A stretch of 5,888 nucleotides of DNA. Origin: JALZAA01 sp036005605 (GTDB taxonomy: Bacteria; Actinomycetota; Acidimicrobiia; IMCC26256; JACDBD01). Of the stretch, positions 1 to 5,658 are shown piece after piece (position 1 is the stretch's first letter; every line of letters starts with the position of its first letter). Made by a program: the position numbers and the translations under genes. Location of the stretch: contig DASYQJ010000259.1 of NCBI GenBank assembly GCA_036005605.1, positions 1 to 5,888 on the forward strand. The letters are read 5' to 3'. The notes under the pieces were generated by a model. It saw nothing but the letters and a program-made list of their open reading frames with translations. It made no database searches and was not told the DNA's origin.

Positions 1-397
1 GCTGGAAGGCGAGTCCGGCGCGAGCGTCGAGGTCGGTGTCGAACGGAGCGGGCCAGCCGCTTCTCTGGTCCATCGGCGACCAGCCGTCGACGAGACCCAT
101 CAGATAGAAGGTCCGGCCGAGCACCGACGCGTCGTCGCACACGGCCACCGCCGGCGCGTGCGGCACGTCGGTGCCCTCGAGCGCCTCGATGATCCGCCAC
201 TCCCGCAGAATGCCGTCGTCCCTGTTGACCGGCGCGGTGGGCGGTGGGATCCGGATGACGCAGCGCTCGTCGCCACGGCGGATCTCGTAGATCTCGTTCT
301 GCGAGCCCCCCGAGAGGAACGTGTGCTCGATCGGCTCGCCCTTTCCGGGCAGGCCGTTCTCGTCCATCCATACGGCGAGGCGGTCGAAGTCGATCAC
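1..397 (-). CDS. Phosphotransferase family protein (APH / ACAD10-11-like kinase fold), N-terminal part
   Basis: Translating the minus strand from a GTG at 397 gives 132 codons that stay open to the window edge, so the N-terminus is present and the catalytic C-lobe is missing. Visible are a glycine-rich loop (LSGGSQNEIYEI, residues 28-39), the strand RCVIRIPP (45-52), where Arg49 sits at the place of the usual ATP-binding Lys, a helix REWRIIEALEG with the likely salt-bridge Glu, and a hinge-like segment RTFYLMGLVDGW (95-106). This layout fits the phosphotransferase family related to the kinase domain of ACAD10/ACAD11, which acts on 4-hydroxyacyl-CoAs, and more distantly aminoglycoside phosphotransferases. 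Arg for Lys is, as I recall, common in this subfamily. GGGGA on the minus strand a few bases ahead of the GTG supports the start. It diverges from the SDR at 516; both could serve lipid or hydroxy-acid breakdown, which is inference. The substrate cannot be told. Confidence 0.85.
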   Translation of the reverse strand, partial: MIDFDRLAVWMDENGLPGKGEPIEHTFLSGGSQNEIYEIRRGDERCVIRIPPPTAPVNRDDGILREWRIIEALEGTDVPHAPAVAVCDDASVLGRTFYLMGLVDGWSPMDQRSGWPAPFDTDLDARAGLAFQ

Positions 398-515
398 AGG
401 TTCCCCACTTCGTCTCGAGGGTGCTCGACGAGTTTGGCGTGAGCAGCAGCCTCGCGCAGCTTCGGGAGGTGCTGGTGAGATGGGACCACTGCCACAAAGC
501 TGATAGGAAACAGGC

Positions 516-1340
516 ATGACCCTCTTCGACGCATACCGGTACGACGGCAAGCGCGCCCTCGTCGTGGGCGGTGCGAGCGGGATGGGCGCGGCGACGGCCG
601 CTCTGCTCCAAGACGCCGGCGCCGAGGTCCTGGTGATGGACTACGCCGACGTCACGCTGCCCGGGGCGAAGGCCATCCACGTCAACCTCGCCGACGCCGC
701 GTCGATCGACGCAGGAGTCGACGAGTGCGGCGGGCAGGTGGACGCGCTGTTCTCGTGCGCCGGCGTCGCCGACGGCACGCCCGGCATAGAGAAGATCAAC
801 TTCATCGGCCACCGGCATCTGATCGACCGGTTGCTCGCCAAGCGCATGCTGCCACGCGGATCGGCGATCGGCTTCATCTCCTCGGCCGCAGGCCTGGGTT
901 GGGAAGCAAACCTCCCGCTACTCAACGAGCTCCTCGACACCCCCGACTTCGACTCGGCCGCGCGTTGGGTGCAGGAGCACGGCAAGGCCGACTACCTGTC
1001 GATGAAGCAGGCGATCTGCGCGTACGTCGCCCGCCAGGCGTTCCCACTCCTCAAGGAGGGGGTGCGGATCAACGCCATCTGCCCCGGGCCGACCGACACG
1101 CCGCTCGCGCAGGCGAACAAGGAGATGTGGCTCGGGTTCGGGCAGGACTACCGGGGAGAGGTGGGGGTCGAGGCCTCGACTCCGCTCGAGCAGGCCTATC
1201 CGCTGGTCTTCCTGTGCAGCGACGCCGCCGCGGCGATCACGGGTATCACGTTGATCTCGGACGCCGGCTACATGAGCTCCGGCATCACCGGATCGTTCCC
1301 CGACGCAACGGCGGCCGCCAACTTTCTCCTCAACCGATAG
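516..1340 (+). CDS. SDR family oxidoreductase, 3-alpha-HSD / coniferyl-alcohol dehydrogenase type
   Basis: The product is a 274-residue short-chain dehydrogenase/reductase, a soluble Rossmann-fold NAD(P)-dependent alcohol/ketone oxidoreductase. The cofactor loop is GGASGMG (18-24), with Gly in place of the usual Thr. Asp42 after the second strand suggests NAD(H) preference. The NNAG motif is replaced by SCAG (80-83). The active-site Asn is probably Asn95, the Ser Ser122 or Ser123, and Tyr150-x3-Lys154 (YLSMK) is intact. About 27 residues separate Ser and Tyr instead of about 13. That long insert, with the motif LLDTPDF, is typical of the Comamonas 3-alpha-hydroxysteroid dehydrogenase / coniferyl-alcohol dehydrogenase branch. 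PGPTDTP (190-196) is the usual segment after strand 6. The ATG is supported by AGGA at 505-508, 7 nt upstream. It ends 20 bp from the convergent peptidase gene. The SDR family is certain, the branch likely, the substrate unknown. Confidence 0.93.
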   Translation: MTLFDAYRYDGKRALVVGGASGMGAATAALLQDAGAEVLVMDYADVTLPGAKAIHVNLADAASIDAGVDECGGQVDALFSCAGVADGTPGIEKINFIGHRHLIDRLLAKRMLPRGSAIGFISSAAGLGWEANLPLLNELLDTPDFDSAARWVQEHGKADYLSMKQAICAYVARQAFPLLKEGVRINAICPGPTDTPLAQANKEMWLGFGQDYRGEVGVEASTPLEQAYPLVFLCSDAAAAITGITLISDAGYMSSGITGSFPDATAAANFLLNR

Positions 1341-1360
1341 GGGTTCTGGCGAGCGGCGTC

Positions 1361-2281
1361 TCAGCAGATCCGCGCGAGCGTCGGGTACGGGTCAACGGCC
1401 GGCCCGCCCCCGGGATGGATCTCGAAGTGCAAGTGCGGCCCGGTCGCGTCGCCGGTCGCGCCCAGCTTGCCGATGACCTCGCCCGGGCTCACGTGGCGCG
1501 GGGGGCCTACGTACGCGGAGAGGTGGTAGTAGACGTAGCGGTTCCCATCGTCGCCGGCGATGTACGCGCCCATGCCGCCGCCGCCGCCGTCGCCGTAGGT
1601 GACGTTGCCGCTCACCACCGCGAGCTCGGGGATGCCCATCGGCGCGTGCATGTCGACGCCCTGGTGGGTGCGCCCTCCCGGGCGGGGCCGGCCGTAGTCG
1701 TCGGTGAACGCGGCGCCGGGCACCGGGCACGCCATCCCGTCGATGATCTGCACCGGGCCTCCCACGTAGGCCCCGGCGAAGTTACCATCGATCCCGTTGA
1801 GCTGATTGAGCGCGCCCTGGCGCTCCTTTTCCTGGGCGGCGAGCTGGTCGCGCTGCGCAGTGAGCTGGGCATTCAGCGTGCCGATGTCAGCGGCCAAGTG
1901 ATTGTCGGCCTCGTTGGCCCGGTCGAGCAGCGCAGCCGAACGCGCGCCCTCACTCGGGTTCTTCGCCTCGAACAACACCCCGAGGTCAGCGCCCGCGTTC
2001 TTGTAGGCGACTGCTGCCCGCCGCTGAGCGATGCCCCGTAGCTCCGCCCGGCGCAGCTCCCCAGCATGGATCTTTTCCTCGAGGGCCGCGATCTGGTCGC
2101 CGAGCTGGCCGTAGCGAGTCTCGATATCCGAGTACCGGGCGGCGGCGTTGTTGGCTTCCTGCCGGGGGTCGGGGACGGGCTGACCGCTCGCCGGGCTCGT
2201 GAGCAGCGGGATTGCGGCGGCCGCCAACACGCAGGTCGCGACGAGAACGCGCCGGACCGGCGCAAGTTGGCCCACTCGCAC
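1361..2281 (-). CDS. Secreted coiled-coil M23 family metallopeptidase (LytM domain)
   Basis: This 306-residue protein begins with a signal-peptide-like stretch: arginines at 10-11, a hydrophobic core at about 12-28 and a probable cleavage site near ASG-QP (31-35). Residues 38-165 are rich in Glu, Gln, Ala and Arg with heptad-like spacing and should form coiled coil. The C-terminal LytM/M23 domain (about 185-306) carries the zinc ligands His206 and Asp210 (HQGVD) and the HLHFE motif with His283 and His285; His253 (YYHL) is the other conserved active-site His. All catalytic residues are present, so it should be an active zinc endopeptidase cutting peptide cross-links in peptidoglycan outside the membrane. 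Cys185 and the C-terminal Cys306 bracket the domain and may form a disulfide. A glycine run at 232-236 is coded by a GCC-repeat-like stretch. The GTG start lacks a clear Shine-Dalgarno; a GTG two codons later is an alternative. It may be an activator or separation-type hydrolase. Confidence 0.93.
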   Translation of the reverse strand: MRVGQLAPVRRVLVATCVLAAAAIPLLTSPASGQPVPDPRQEANNAAARYSDIETRYGQLGDQIAALEEKIHAGELRRAELRGIAQRRAAVAYKNAGADLGVLFEAKNPSEGARSAALLDRANEADNHLAADIGTLNAQLTAQRDQLAAQEKERQGALNQLNGIDGNFAGAYVGGPVQIIDGMACPVPGAAFTDDYGRPRPGGRTHQGVDMHAPMGIPELAVVSGNVTYGDGGGGGMGAYIAGDDGNRYVYYHLSAYVGPPRHVSPGEVIGKLGATGDATGPHLHFEIHPGGGPAVDPYPTLARIC

Positions 2282-2374
2282 GAGCGGGGACGCTAGCGAC
2301 CCGGCTTCCCCGTTCGCAACGCGGCGCCGAGGGAGCGGTCACCTAGTTTGCGGTGCGCACTTGACCCAGACGCA

Positions 2375-2381
2375 GAGGTGA
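2375..2381 (+). promoter_or_regulatory. Ribosome binding site fixing the GTG start of the second SDR
   Basis: GAGGTGA matches seven bases of the anti-Shine-Dalgarno sequence and lies directly ahead of the GTG at 2385. It supports GTG rather than a later ATG as the start; the Rossmann strand begins only a few residues in, so a later start would damage the fold. Confidence 0.75.
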
Positions 2382-2384
2382 GAA

Positions 2385-3149
2385 GTGGAGATCAACGGGA
2401 AGAAAGCAGTCGTCGTCGGAGGCGCCTCGGGCATGGCGCGCGCCACCGCTGAGCAGCTGAGCGAGCGCGGAGCCCAAATCGCCATCCTCGATCTCCCCAG
2501 CTCCGCCGGTGCCGAGACGGCCGGCGAGATCGGAGGTGACACCTCGTTTCATGCGTGTGACGTCACCGACGACGCGGGTGTCGAGAAGGCGCTGAACACG
2601 GCGGTCGAGGAGCTTGGTGCGCTGCATGTCGCGGTGAACACCGCCGGCGGCGGCATCGCCAAGAAGACGATCTCGTCATCGGGTCCGCATCCACTCGACG
2701 AGTTCCGTCGCGTGGTCGAGCTCAATCTCGTCGGGACGTTCAACCTCAACCGTCTCCAAGCGTGGCTCATGCGCGACAACGAGCCGGAGGACGGAGAGCG
2801 GGGCGTGATCGTCAACACCGCGTCCATCGCCGCCTTCGAGGGTCAAATCGGTCAGGTCGCCTACACGGCGGCGAAAGCCGGCATCGCAGGAATGATGCTC
2901 ACCATGGCGCGCGACCTCGGTTCCTACGGGATCCGTGTGAACGCGATCGCGCCGAGTCTTTTCTCGACCGGCCTCACCGCTGGGATCCCTGACGACTTCG
3001 CCGAGCAGCTGACGAAGGACGCAGCCTTTCCCAAGCGGATGGGTCACCCCGACGAGTACGCGCGTATCGCGATTGCGATGATCGAGACACCGATGCTCAA
3101 CGGCGTGACGCTCCGCCTGGACGGCGGCCAGCGATTCGCGCCGAAGTGA
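2385..3149 (+). CDS. SDR family oxidoreductase, HSD10-like 3-hydroxyacyl-CoA dehydrogenase type
   Basis: This 254-residue short-chain dehydrogenase has the usual length. The cofactor loop reads GGASGMA (12-18): the first position is Gly rather than Thr, and the third glycine of GxxxGxG is Ala18. Asp36 after the second strand (AILDLP) predicts NAD(H) use, and CDV (58-60) is the adenine-contact motif. NTAGGG (85-90) replaces NNAG. The active-site residues Asn114, Ser147, Tyr160 and Lys164 (YTAAK) are all in place. The KKTISSSG segment after NTAGGG and the RMGHPDEYA stretch near the C-terminus recall type II 3-hydroxyacyl-CoA dehydrogenases (HSD17B10-like), which oxidise the beta-hydroxyl in fatty-acid or branched-chain breakdown. 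The specific substrate is inference. It starts at GTG, is divergent from the M23 gene and ends 21 bp from the convergent VOC gene. It shares the VVGGASGM opening with the SDR at 516 but belongs to another branch, so recent duplication is unlikely. Confidence 0.92.
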   Translation: MEINGKKAVVVGGASGMARATAEQLSERGAQIAILDLPSSAGAETAGEIGGDTSFHACDVTDDAGVEKALNTAVEELGALHVAVNTAGGGIAKKTISSSGPHPLDEFRRVVELNLVGTFNLNRLQAWLMRDNEPEDGERGVIVNTASIAAFEGQIGQVAYTAAKAGIAGMMLTMARDLGSYGIRVNAIAPSLFSTGLTAGIPDDFAEQLTKDAAFPKRMGHPDEYARIAIAMIETPMLNGVTLRLDGGQRFAPK

Positions 3150-3170
3150 CGGCGCTGATAGGTGTCGGAG

Positions 3171-3557
3171 TTAGCGTTCTGCGGGTTGGAAGAGCTCGAT
3201 CACGTTGCCCGAGGGATCTTCGAGAAGGATCTGCTTTCCGCCGGGTCCGGTAACGATGTCGTTGCGAAACGTGCCACCGCCGTCGCGTAGCCGTGCCACC
3301 TCGGACTCGATGTCATCGACGATGAAGTGGATGCGGTTCCAGCCCCCCGGGCCCGGCTTCCGGCCGTCGGGCATCGGACGCCCCGCGGAGCTTTGTGGTC
3401 CCGCGAGAAGTAGCCGAAGGTTGCCGCGAGTGACATCCGCGAAGGCGGGCGACGCGCTCGACAGCAAGTTGAACCCAAGCTGCTTGGTGTAGAACGCGAC
3501 CGAGTCGTCGACATCGTCGACCATGTACCGGACATTGACCATCTCGTTGCTAGGCAT
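3171..3557 (-). CDS. VOC (glyoxalase/bleomycin-resistance) family protein, coupled to arsRC
   Basis: The 128-residue product has two beta-alpha-beta3 modules: 7-54 (VNVRYMVDDVDDSVAFY at its start) and 74-124 (NRIHFIVDD to VIELFQP). In module two His77 and Glu121 sit at standard VOC metal-ligand places. The matching places in module one hold Arg10 and about Leu49, so at most half a site exists per chain. The loop PMPDGRKPGPGGWN between the modules is typical of a widespread uncharacterised VOC group. There are no cysteines, which argues against ArsI, the C-As lyase that needs a cysteine pair. The ATG overlaps the end of the upstream arsRC fusion by 8 bp, and its AGGAGG lies inside that gene, so it is probably translated from the same message. 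A role in arsenic stress is inference from position; the reaction is unknown. Confidence 0.9.
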   Translation of the reverse strand: MPSNEMVNVRYMVDDVDDSVAFYTKQLGFNLLSSASPAFADVTRGNLRLLLAGPQSSAGRPMPDGRKPGPGGWNRIHFIVDDIESEVARLRDGGGTFRNDIVTGPGGKQILLEDPSGNVIELFQPAER

Positions 3558-4353
3558 ACGCGGACCTCCTCATTGGCGGCTGATTGATCACGCAGAGCAA
3601 GAAACGAATCCGGGTCTCGAGCTCTGATGCGGTGCGCTCGAACGCGGGATAGTTGGCGCGATCGGTCGTTCCTTCGAGTGCGGGGTCTGGGATGCTCCAG
3701 TGCACGAGATCGGGATGCGCAGGAAACTCGGGACAGACCTCTCGGACCCGGTCGCACAGGGTGATCACGAAGTCGAACCGCTGCGACAGGAACTCGCTCA
3801 GATGCTTTGTTCGGCGTGCGCTGATGTCGACGCCCTGCTTCCTCATGACCCGAATGGCATTGGGATGCAGAGGCTTGGGATGGCTGCCCGCGCTGGCGGC
3901 CTCAACCGTTCCTGCCGAAAGTCCTTCGAGGAGCGCCTCGGCAATTTGTGAGCGTGCGCTGTTCCCGGTGCAGAGGAACAAGACTCGAGGCCGGCGGCGC
4001 GGCCTCGTTGAACTTGGCGTGCGGGGCGACGCCGGCGTCAGCCACAGTCCCGGATGGAGCGCGCCACCGGCCCCTTGGAGGAGCTCGGCGCAACGAGTGA
4101 GATCGACGCTGTAGTAGCTGTCCCGACGATCGGCCGAGCTACGACGTCTGGCTACTAGCTCGCCGGCTCGCAACTGACGCAGGTGGTACGAGACCAAGCT
4201 CTGCGGCTCGTCGAGCAACTCCATCAGCTCCCGGACCGCACGATCGCTGTGCACCAGCTCCCGCAACACCCGCCACCGAACGGGGTGCGCGACAAGCTGC
4301 AGAAACCGAGGCGGATTCGCGCTTCCCCGACGGGACACGACCGTCTGCGCCAC
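3550..4353 (-). CDS. ArsR-ArsC fusion: N-terminal HTH repressor domain plus thioredoxin-type arsenate reductase
   Basis: One chain of 267 residues (from the GTG at 4353) joins an ArsR-type winged helix (about 15-95; FLQLVAHPVRWRVL, recognition helix near QSLVSYHLRQL, wing RRSSADRRDSYY) through a Pro/Arg/Ser linker (106-122) to a low-molecular-weight phosphatase-fold arsenate reductase (123-258). The reductase keeps the Cys-x5-Arg loop (CTGNSAR, Cys128-Arg134), the second and third redox cysteines Cys200 and Cys207, seven residues apart as in pI258 ArsC, and the acid Asp223 in IPDP. It should reduce arsenate to arsenite. The HTH has AVRELM where classical ArsR has the Cys-Val-Cys As(III) site; its only cysteine is Cys88. 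The frame is open back to 4542, but that would put the operator at 4385-4400 inside the gene and add a poorly ordered leader, so I prefer 4353; GTG at 4338 is also possible. The Shine-Dalgarno is weak. No arsenite pump is nearby. Confidence 0.9.
   Translation of the reverse strand: MAQTVVSRRGSANPPRFLQLVAHPVRWRVLRELVHSDRAVRELMELLDEPQSLVSYHLRQLRAGELVARRRSSADRRDSYYSVDLTRCAELLQGAGGALHPGLWLTPASPRTPSSTRPRRRPRVLFLCTGNSARSQIAEALLEGLSAGTVEAASAGSHPKPLHPNAIRVMRKQGVDISARRTKHLSEFLSQRFDFVITLCDRVREVCPEFPAHPDLVHWSIPDPALEGTTDRANYPAFERTASELETRIRFLLCVINQPPMRRSAYA
3565..3570 (-). promoter_or_regulatory. Ribosome binding site of the VOC gene, inside the end of arsRC
   Basis: The minus strand reads AGGAGG seven bases before the VOC ATG at 3557 and within the last codons of the fusion gene (Met-Arg-Arg-Ser). 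A consensus site at good spacing together with the 8-bp gene overlap fixes the VOC start and indicates translational coupling. Confidence 0.85.
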
Positions 4354-4384
4354 ACGCGAACCGTACCCGCACCGCGGAACTTCA

Positions 4385-4400
4385 ATCAAACTGGATTGAT
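4385..4400. promoter_or_regulatory. Probable ArsR-type operator (ATCAA-N6-TTGAT)
   Basis: A perfect inverted repeat, ATCAA then six bases then TTGAT, stands in an AT-rich island of otherwise GC-rich DNA, 31 bp ahead of the preferred arsRC start. The same ATCAA-N6-TTGAT pattern is known for ArsR-family operators, for example in the cyanobacterial ars system. It overlaps the candidate -10 region, so binding by the HTH domain of the fusion would block its own transcription. That the fusion binds here is inference. Confidence 0.72.
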
Positions 4401-4428
4401 ATATCGGGACGAGCTCTGGACGCTTGAA
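4398..4428 (-). promoter_or_regulatory. Candidate promoter of arsRC-VOC
   Basis: On the minus strand TTCAAG (4428-4423) is followed after 17-19 bases by the overlapping hexamers GATATA (4405-4400) and TATATC (4403-4398). Each box matches the vegetative consensus only partly, but this is the only AT-rich patch in the gap, and the proposed start of transcription would fall inside the ArsR-type dyad. The rest of the 4354-4558 gap shows no other gene or clear hairpin terminator. Confidence 0.35.
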
Positions 4429-4558
4429 CGCGCGCCTTTGAGGGCGACTGTGGGTCGCCCCGATCGAGTGACGCGTCGTGCCGTTCCGAGTGCGTCCGTG
4501 GGACGTGGGAGGCGTGGGGTCTAATGACAAATCTGATGACACGCGACGACCCGCTGCG

Positions 4559-4892
4559 CTACTCGAATTCGGTGAGCCACGGCGCCCAGGCGATCTCCCA
4601 GCGATTGCCTTCCGGATCGGAGAAGTAGCCCGAGCATCCGCCCCACTCGCGTTCTGTCGGCCCCCCGATTAGTGAAGCGCCGGCCGCGAACACCGGCGCG
4701 TTCGGTGCCGCCTCAGCACCCAGGAGCTCGACCGGGTAGAGCGCGAGGCGCAGAGTTCCGATCGTGAACGACGTCAACGTCCCGTCGGACCCTTCGTTCT
4801 CGCTCGATCCGATGGCTCGGTAGAACTCCCGCAGCTTGGGCACGCTGCGCGCCCCCAATCGTCACCATCGTCAGCCGCTGCGGAATGGTCAT
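4559..4892 (-). pseudogene. VOC family protein gene with +1 frameshift and internal deletion
   Basis: The start is read from ATG 4892, which overlaps the TGA of the upstream gene as ATGA. The first twelve residues, MTIPQRLTMVTI, are a typical opening of a VOC/glyoxalase-like family. In the following GGGGG run (complement of 4852-4856) the frame shifts. With one G fewer, the reading becomes TIGARSVPKLREFYRAIG and continues to the TAG at 4559 as LALYPVELLGAEAAPNAP, then AGASLIGGPTEREWGG and SGYFSDPEGNRWEIAWAPW, all recognisable family segments. As written, the first frame ends after about 59 codons; the second is open for 99 codons from a TTG at 4858. The repaired product would be about 110 residues, clearly shorter than the usual 130-140. 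The stretch normally holding the GVTLAVNV-like strand and following helix is missing between NAPV and AAGASL. The shift could be a sequencing error; the deletion is harder to explain that way. Confidence 0.75.
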
Positions 4893-5542
4893 GACCTCGT
4901 CCCGGTGCGCGTGAACGTCAGATGCGTGACGCCGCTCGGCGAGGATGCGGCCTCGATCGCGTAGTCCCGTTCGAGGCTCTCCAGTCCGTGCCAGAGGAGT
5001 ACGCCCCGGCCGAGCAGGATCGGAACCACTACCACGTGCATGTGGTCAACGAGCCTCGCAGCAACGAAGTCCCGGATGACGGTGGCGCCTCCGCCGAGGC
5101 GCACGTCGAGTCCGCCTGCGGCTTCGCGGGCCGCTCCGAGCGCCTCGTCCGGGGACGCGTCGATGAAGTGGAATGTCGTGCCACCCTCCATGTCGATGGG
5201 CGGCCGCGGATGATGCGTGAGCACGAACACCGGCGTGTGAAACGGCGGGTTCGGGCCCCACCAGCCCTTCCATTGCGGGTCCTCGTGCCAGCCTGGCGGG
5301 CCGAACTTCCCCGCTCCCATGATCTCGGCGCCGATGCCGGTCTCGTGCTGACGAGCGAAGGCGTCGTCCACGCCGCCCGTGCCCCCGGTTCCGCCGAACA
5401 TCGCCCGGCCCCACGTCGTCGCGAACATCCACTCATGCAAACGTTCGCCGGCATGGCCGAACGGCGCGTCGAGACTTTGCCCGTCGCCGGTGCCGAAGCC
5501 GTCAAGCGAGATCGAGAAGTTCTGCACACGCGTGAGCGACAT
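4889..5542 (-). CDS. Dihydrofolate reductase family protein (RibD C-terminal domain type)
   Basis: From ATG 5542 the product has 217 residues and a single DHFR/RibD-C fold. It opens with VQNFSISLDGFGTG (6-19), the first strand and loop of the family. IMGAGKFGPPGW (74-85) matches the mid-domain motif, FVLTHHPRPP (106-115) the central strand, LGGGATVIRDF (149-159) the dinucleotide-binding glycine turn, and VVVPILLGRGVLLW (171-184) the closing strand. Such proteins are NADPH-dependent reductases of mostly unknown substrate and are not the folate-pathway enzyme itself. The frame extends to a GTG at 5560, but AAGGAG six bases ahead of 5542 lies between the two and selects the ATG. The stop TGA overlaps the start of the frameshifted VOC gene. 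Pairs of DHFR-like and VOC genes are common in actinobacteria, often near ECF sigma factors, though none is seen here. Confidence 0.92.
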   Translation of the reverse strand: MSLTRVQNFSISLDGFGTGDGQSLDAPFGHAGERLHEWMFATTWGRAMFGGTGGTGGVDDAFARQHETGIGAEIMGAGKFGPPGWHEDPQWKGWWGPNPPFHTPVFVLTHHPRPPIDMEGGTTFHFIDASPDEALGAAREAAGGLDVRLGGGATVIRDFVAARLVDHMHVVVVPILLGRGVLLWHGLESLERDYAIEAASSPSGVTHLTFTRTGTRS

Positions 5543-5548
5543 GAATGG

Positions 5549-5554
5549 CTCCTT
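5549..5554 (-). promoter_or_regulatory. Ribosome binding site selecting ATG 5542
   Basis: The minus strand reads AAGGAG with six bases before the ATG at 5542. Because it lies downstream of the alternative GTG at 5560, it decides in favour of the shorter protein beginning MSLTRVQNFS. Confidence 0.85.
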
Positions 5555-5593
5555 CCGCACTGCTCAACAACCGCCGCGAAACTCAGACGAAGG

Positions 5594-5618
5594 CGGCGAC
5601 CAGAACTCATCGTCGCCG
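5594..5618. repeat. Perfect 7-bp inverted repeat between the two DHFR-like genes
   Basis: CGGCGAC and GTCGCCG are perfect reverse complements separated by 11 bases, in the 116-bp gap ahead of the second DHFR-like gene. No run of T follows on the minus strand, so a classical intrinsic terminator is unlikely. It may be a transcript hairpin, an operator or a chance match in GC-rich DNA. A weaker dyad (CGGGG at 5632-5636 with CCCCG at 5645-5649) lies just downstream of the first DHFR-like gene's stop. Confidence 0.4.
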
Positions 5619-5658
5619 AACATGGGCTGCTCGGGGCGCGAACTCCCCGGCTCTTCGA

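Noticed and set aside
725..2041. Long plus-strand open frame of 438 codons
   Set aside because: It runs across the first SDR in another frame and antisense to the M23 gene, whose motifs are unmistakable. The protein is Arg/Ala/Gly-rich with no recognisable motif, as expected for a shadow frame in GC-rich DNA.
2229..2240. Cys17 of the M23 protein as a lipoprotein cysteine
   Set aside because: The residue before it is Thr and it sits at the start of the hydrophobic core rather than after it, so it does not fit a lipobox. An ordinary signal peptide is more likely.
2361..2366. TTGACC as a -35 box for the second SDR
   Set aside because: It is only 24 bases ahead of the GTG, so the -10 and transcription start would fall within the coding sequence, and no fitting -10 is seen.
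4354..4542. N-terminal extension of the ArsR-ArsC fusion to the ATG at 4542
   Set aside because: It contains the ATCAA-N6-TTGAT dyad and a -10-like box, and the added residues are Thr/Arg/Pro-rich without fold features.
5543..5560. GTG 5560 as the start of the second DHFR-like gene
   Set aside because: The consensus AAGGAG lies between this GTG and the ATG at 5542, and family members begin close to the NFSISLDGF strand.
5567..5623. Tiny minus-strand frame of 19 codons (MFGDDEFWSPP...) in the gap between the DHFR-like genes
   Set aside because: It has no good ribosome site and no known relative, and it overlaps the inverted repeat at 5594-5618. It is too short to support as a gene from sequence alone.
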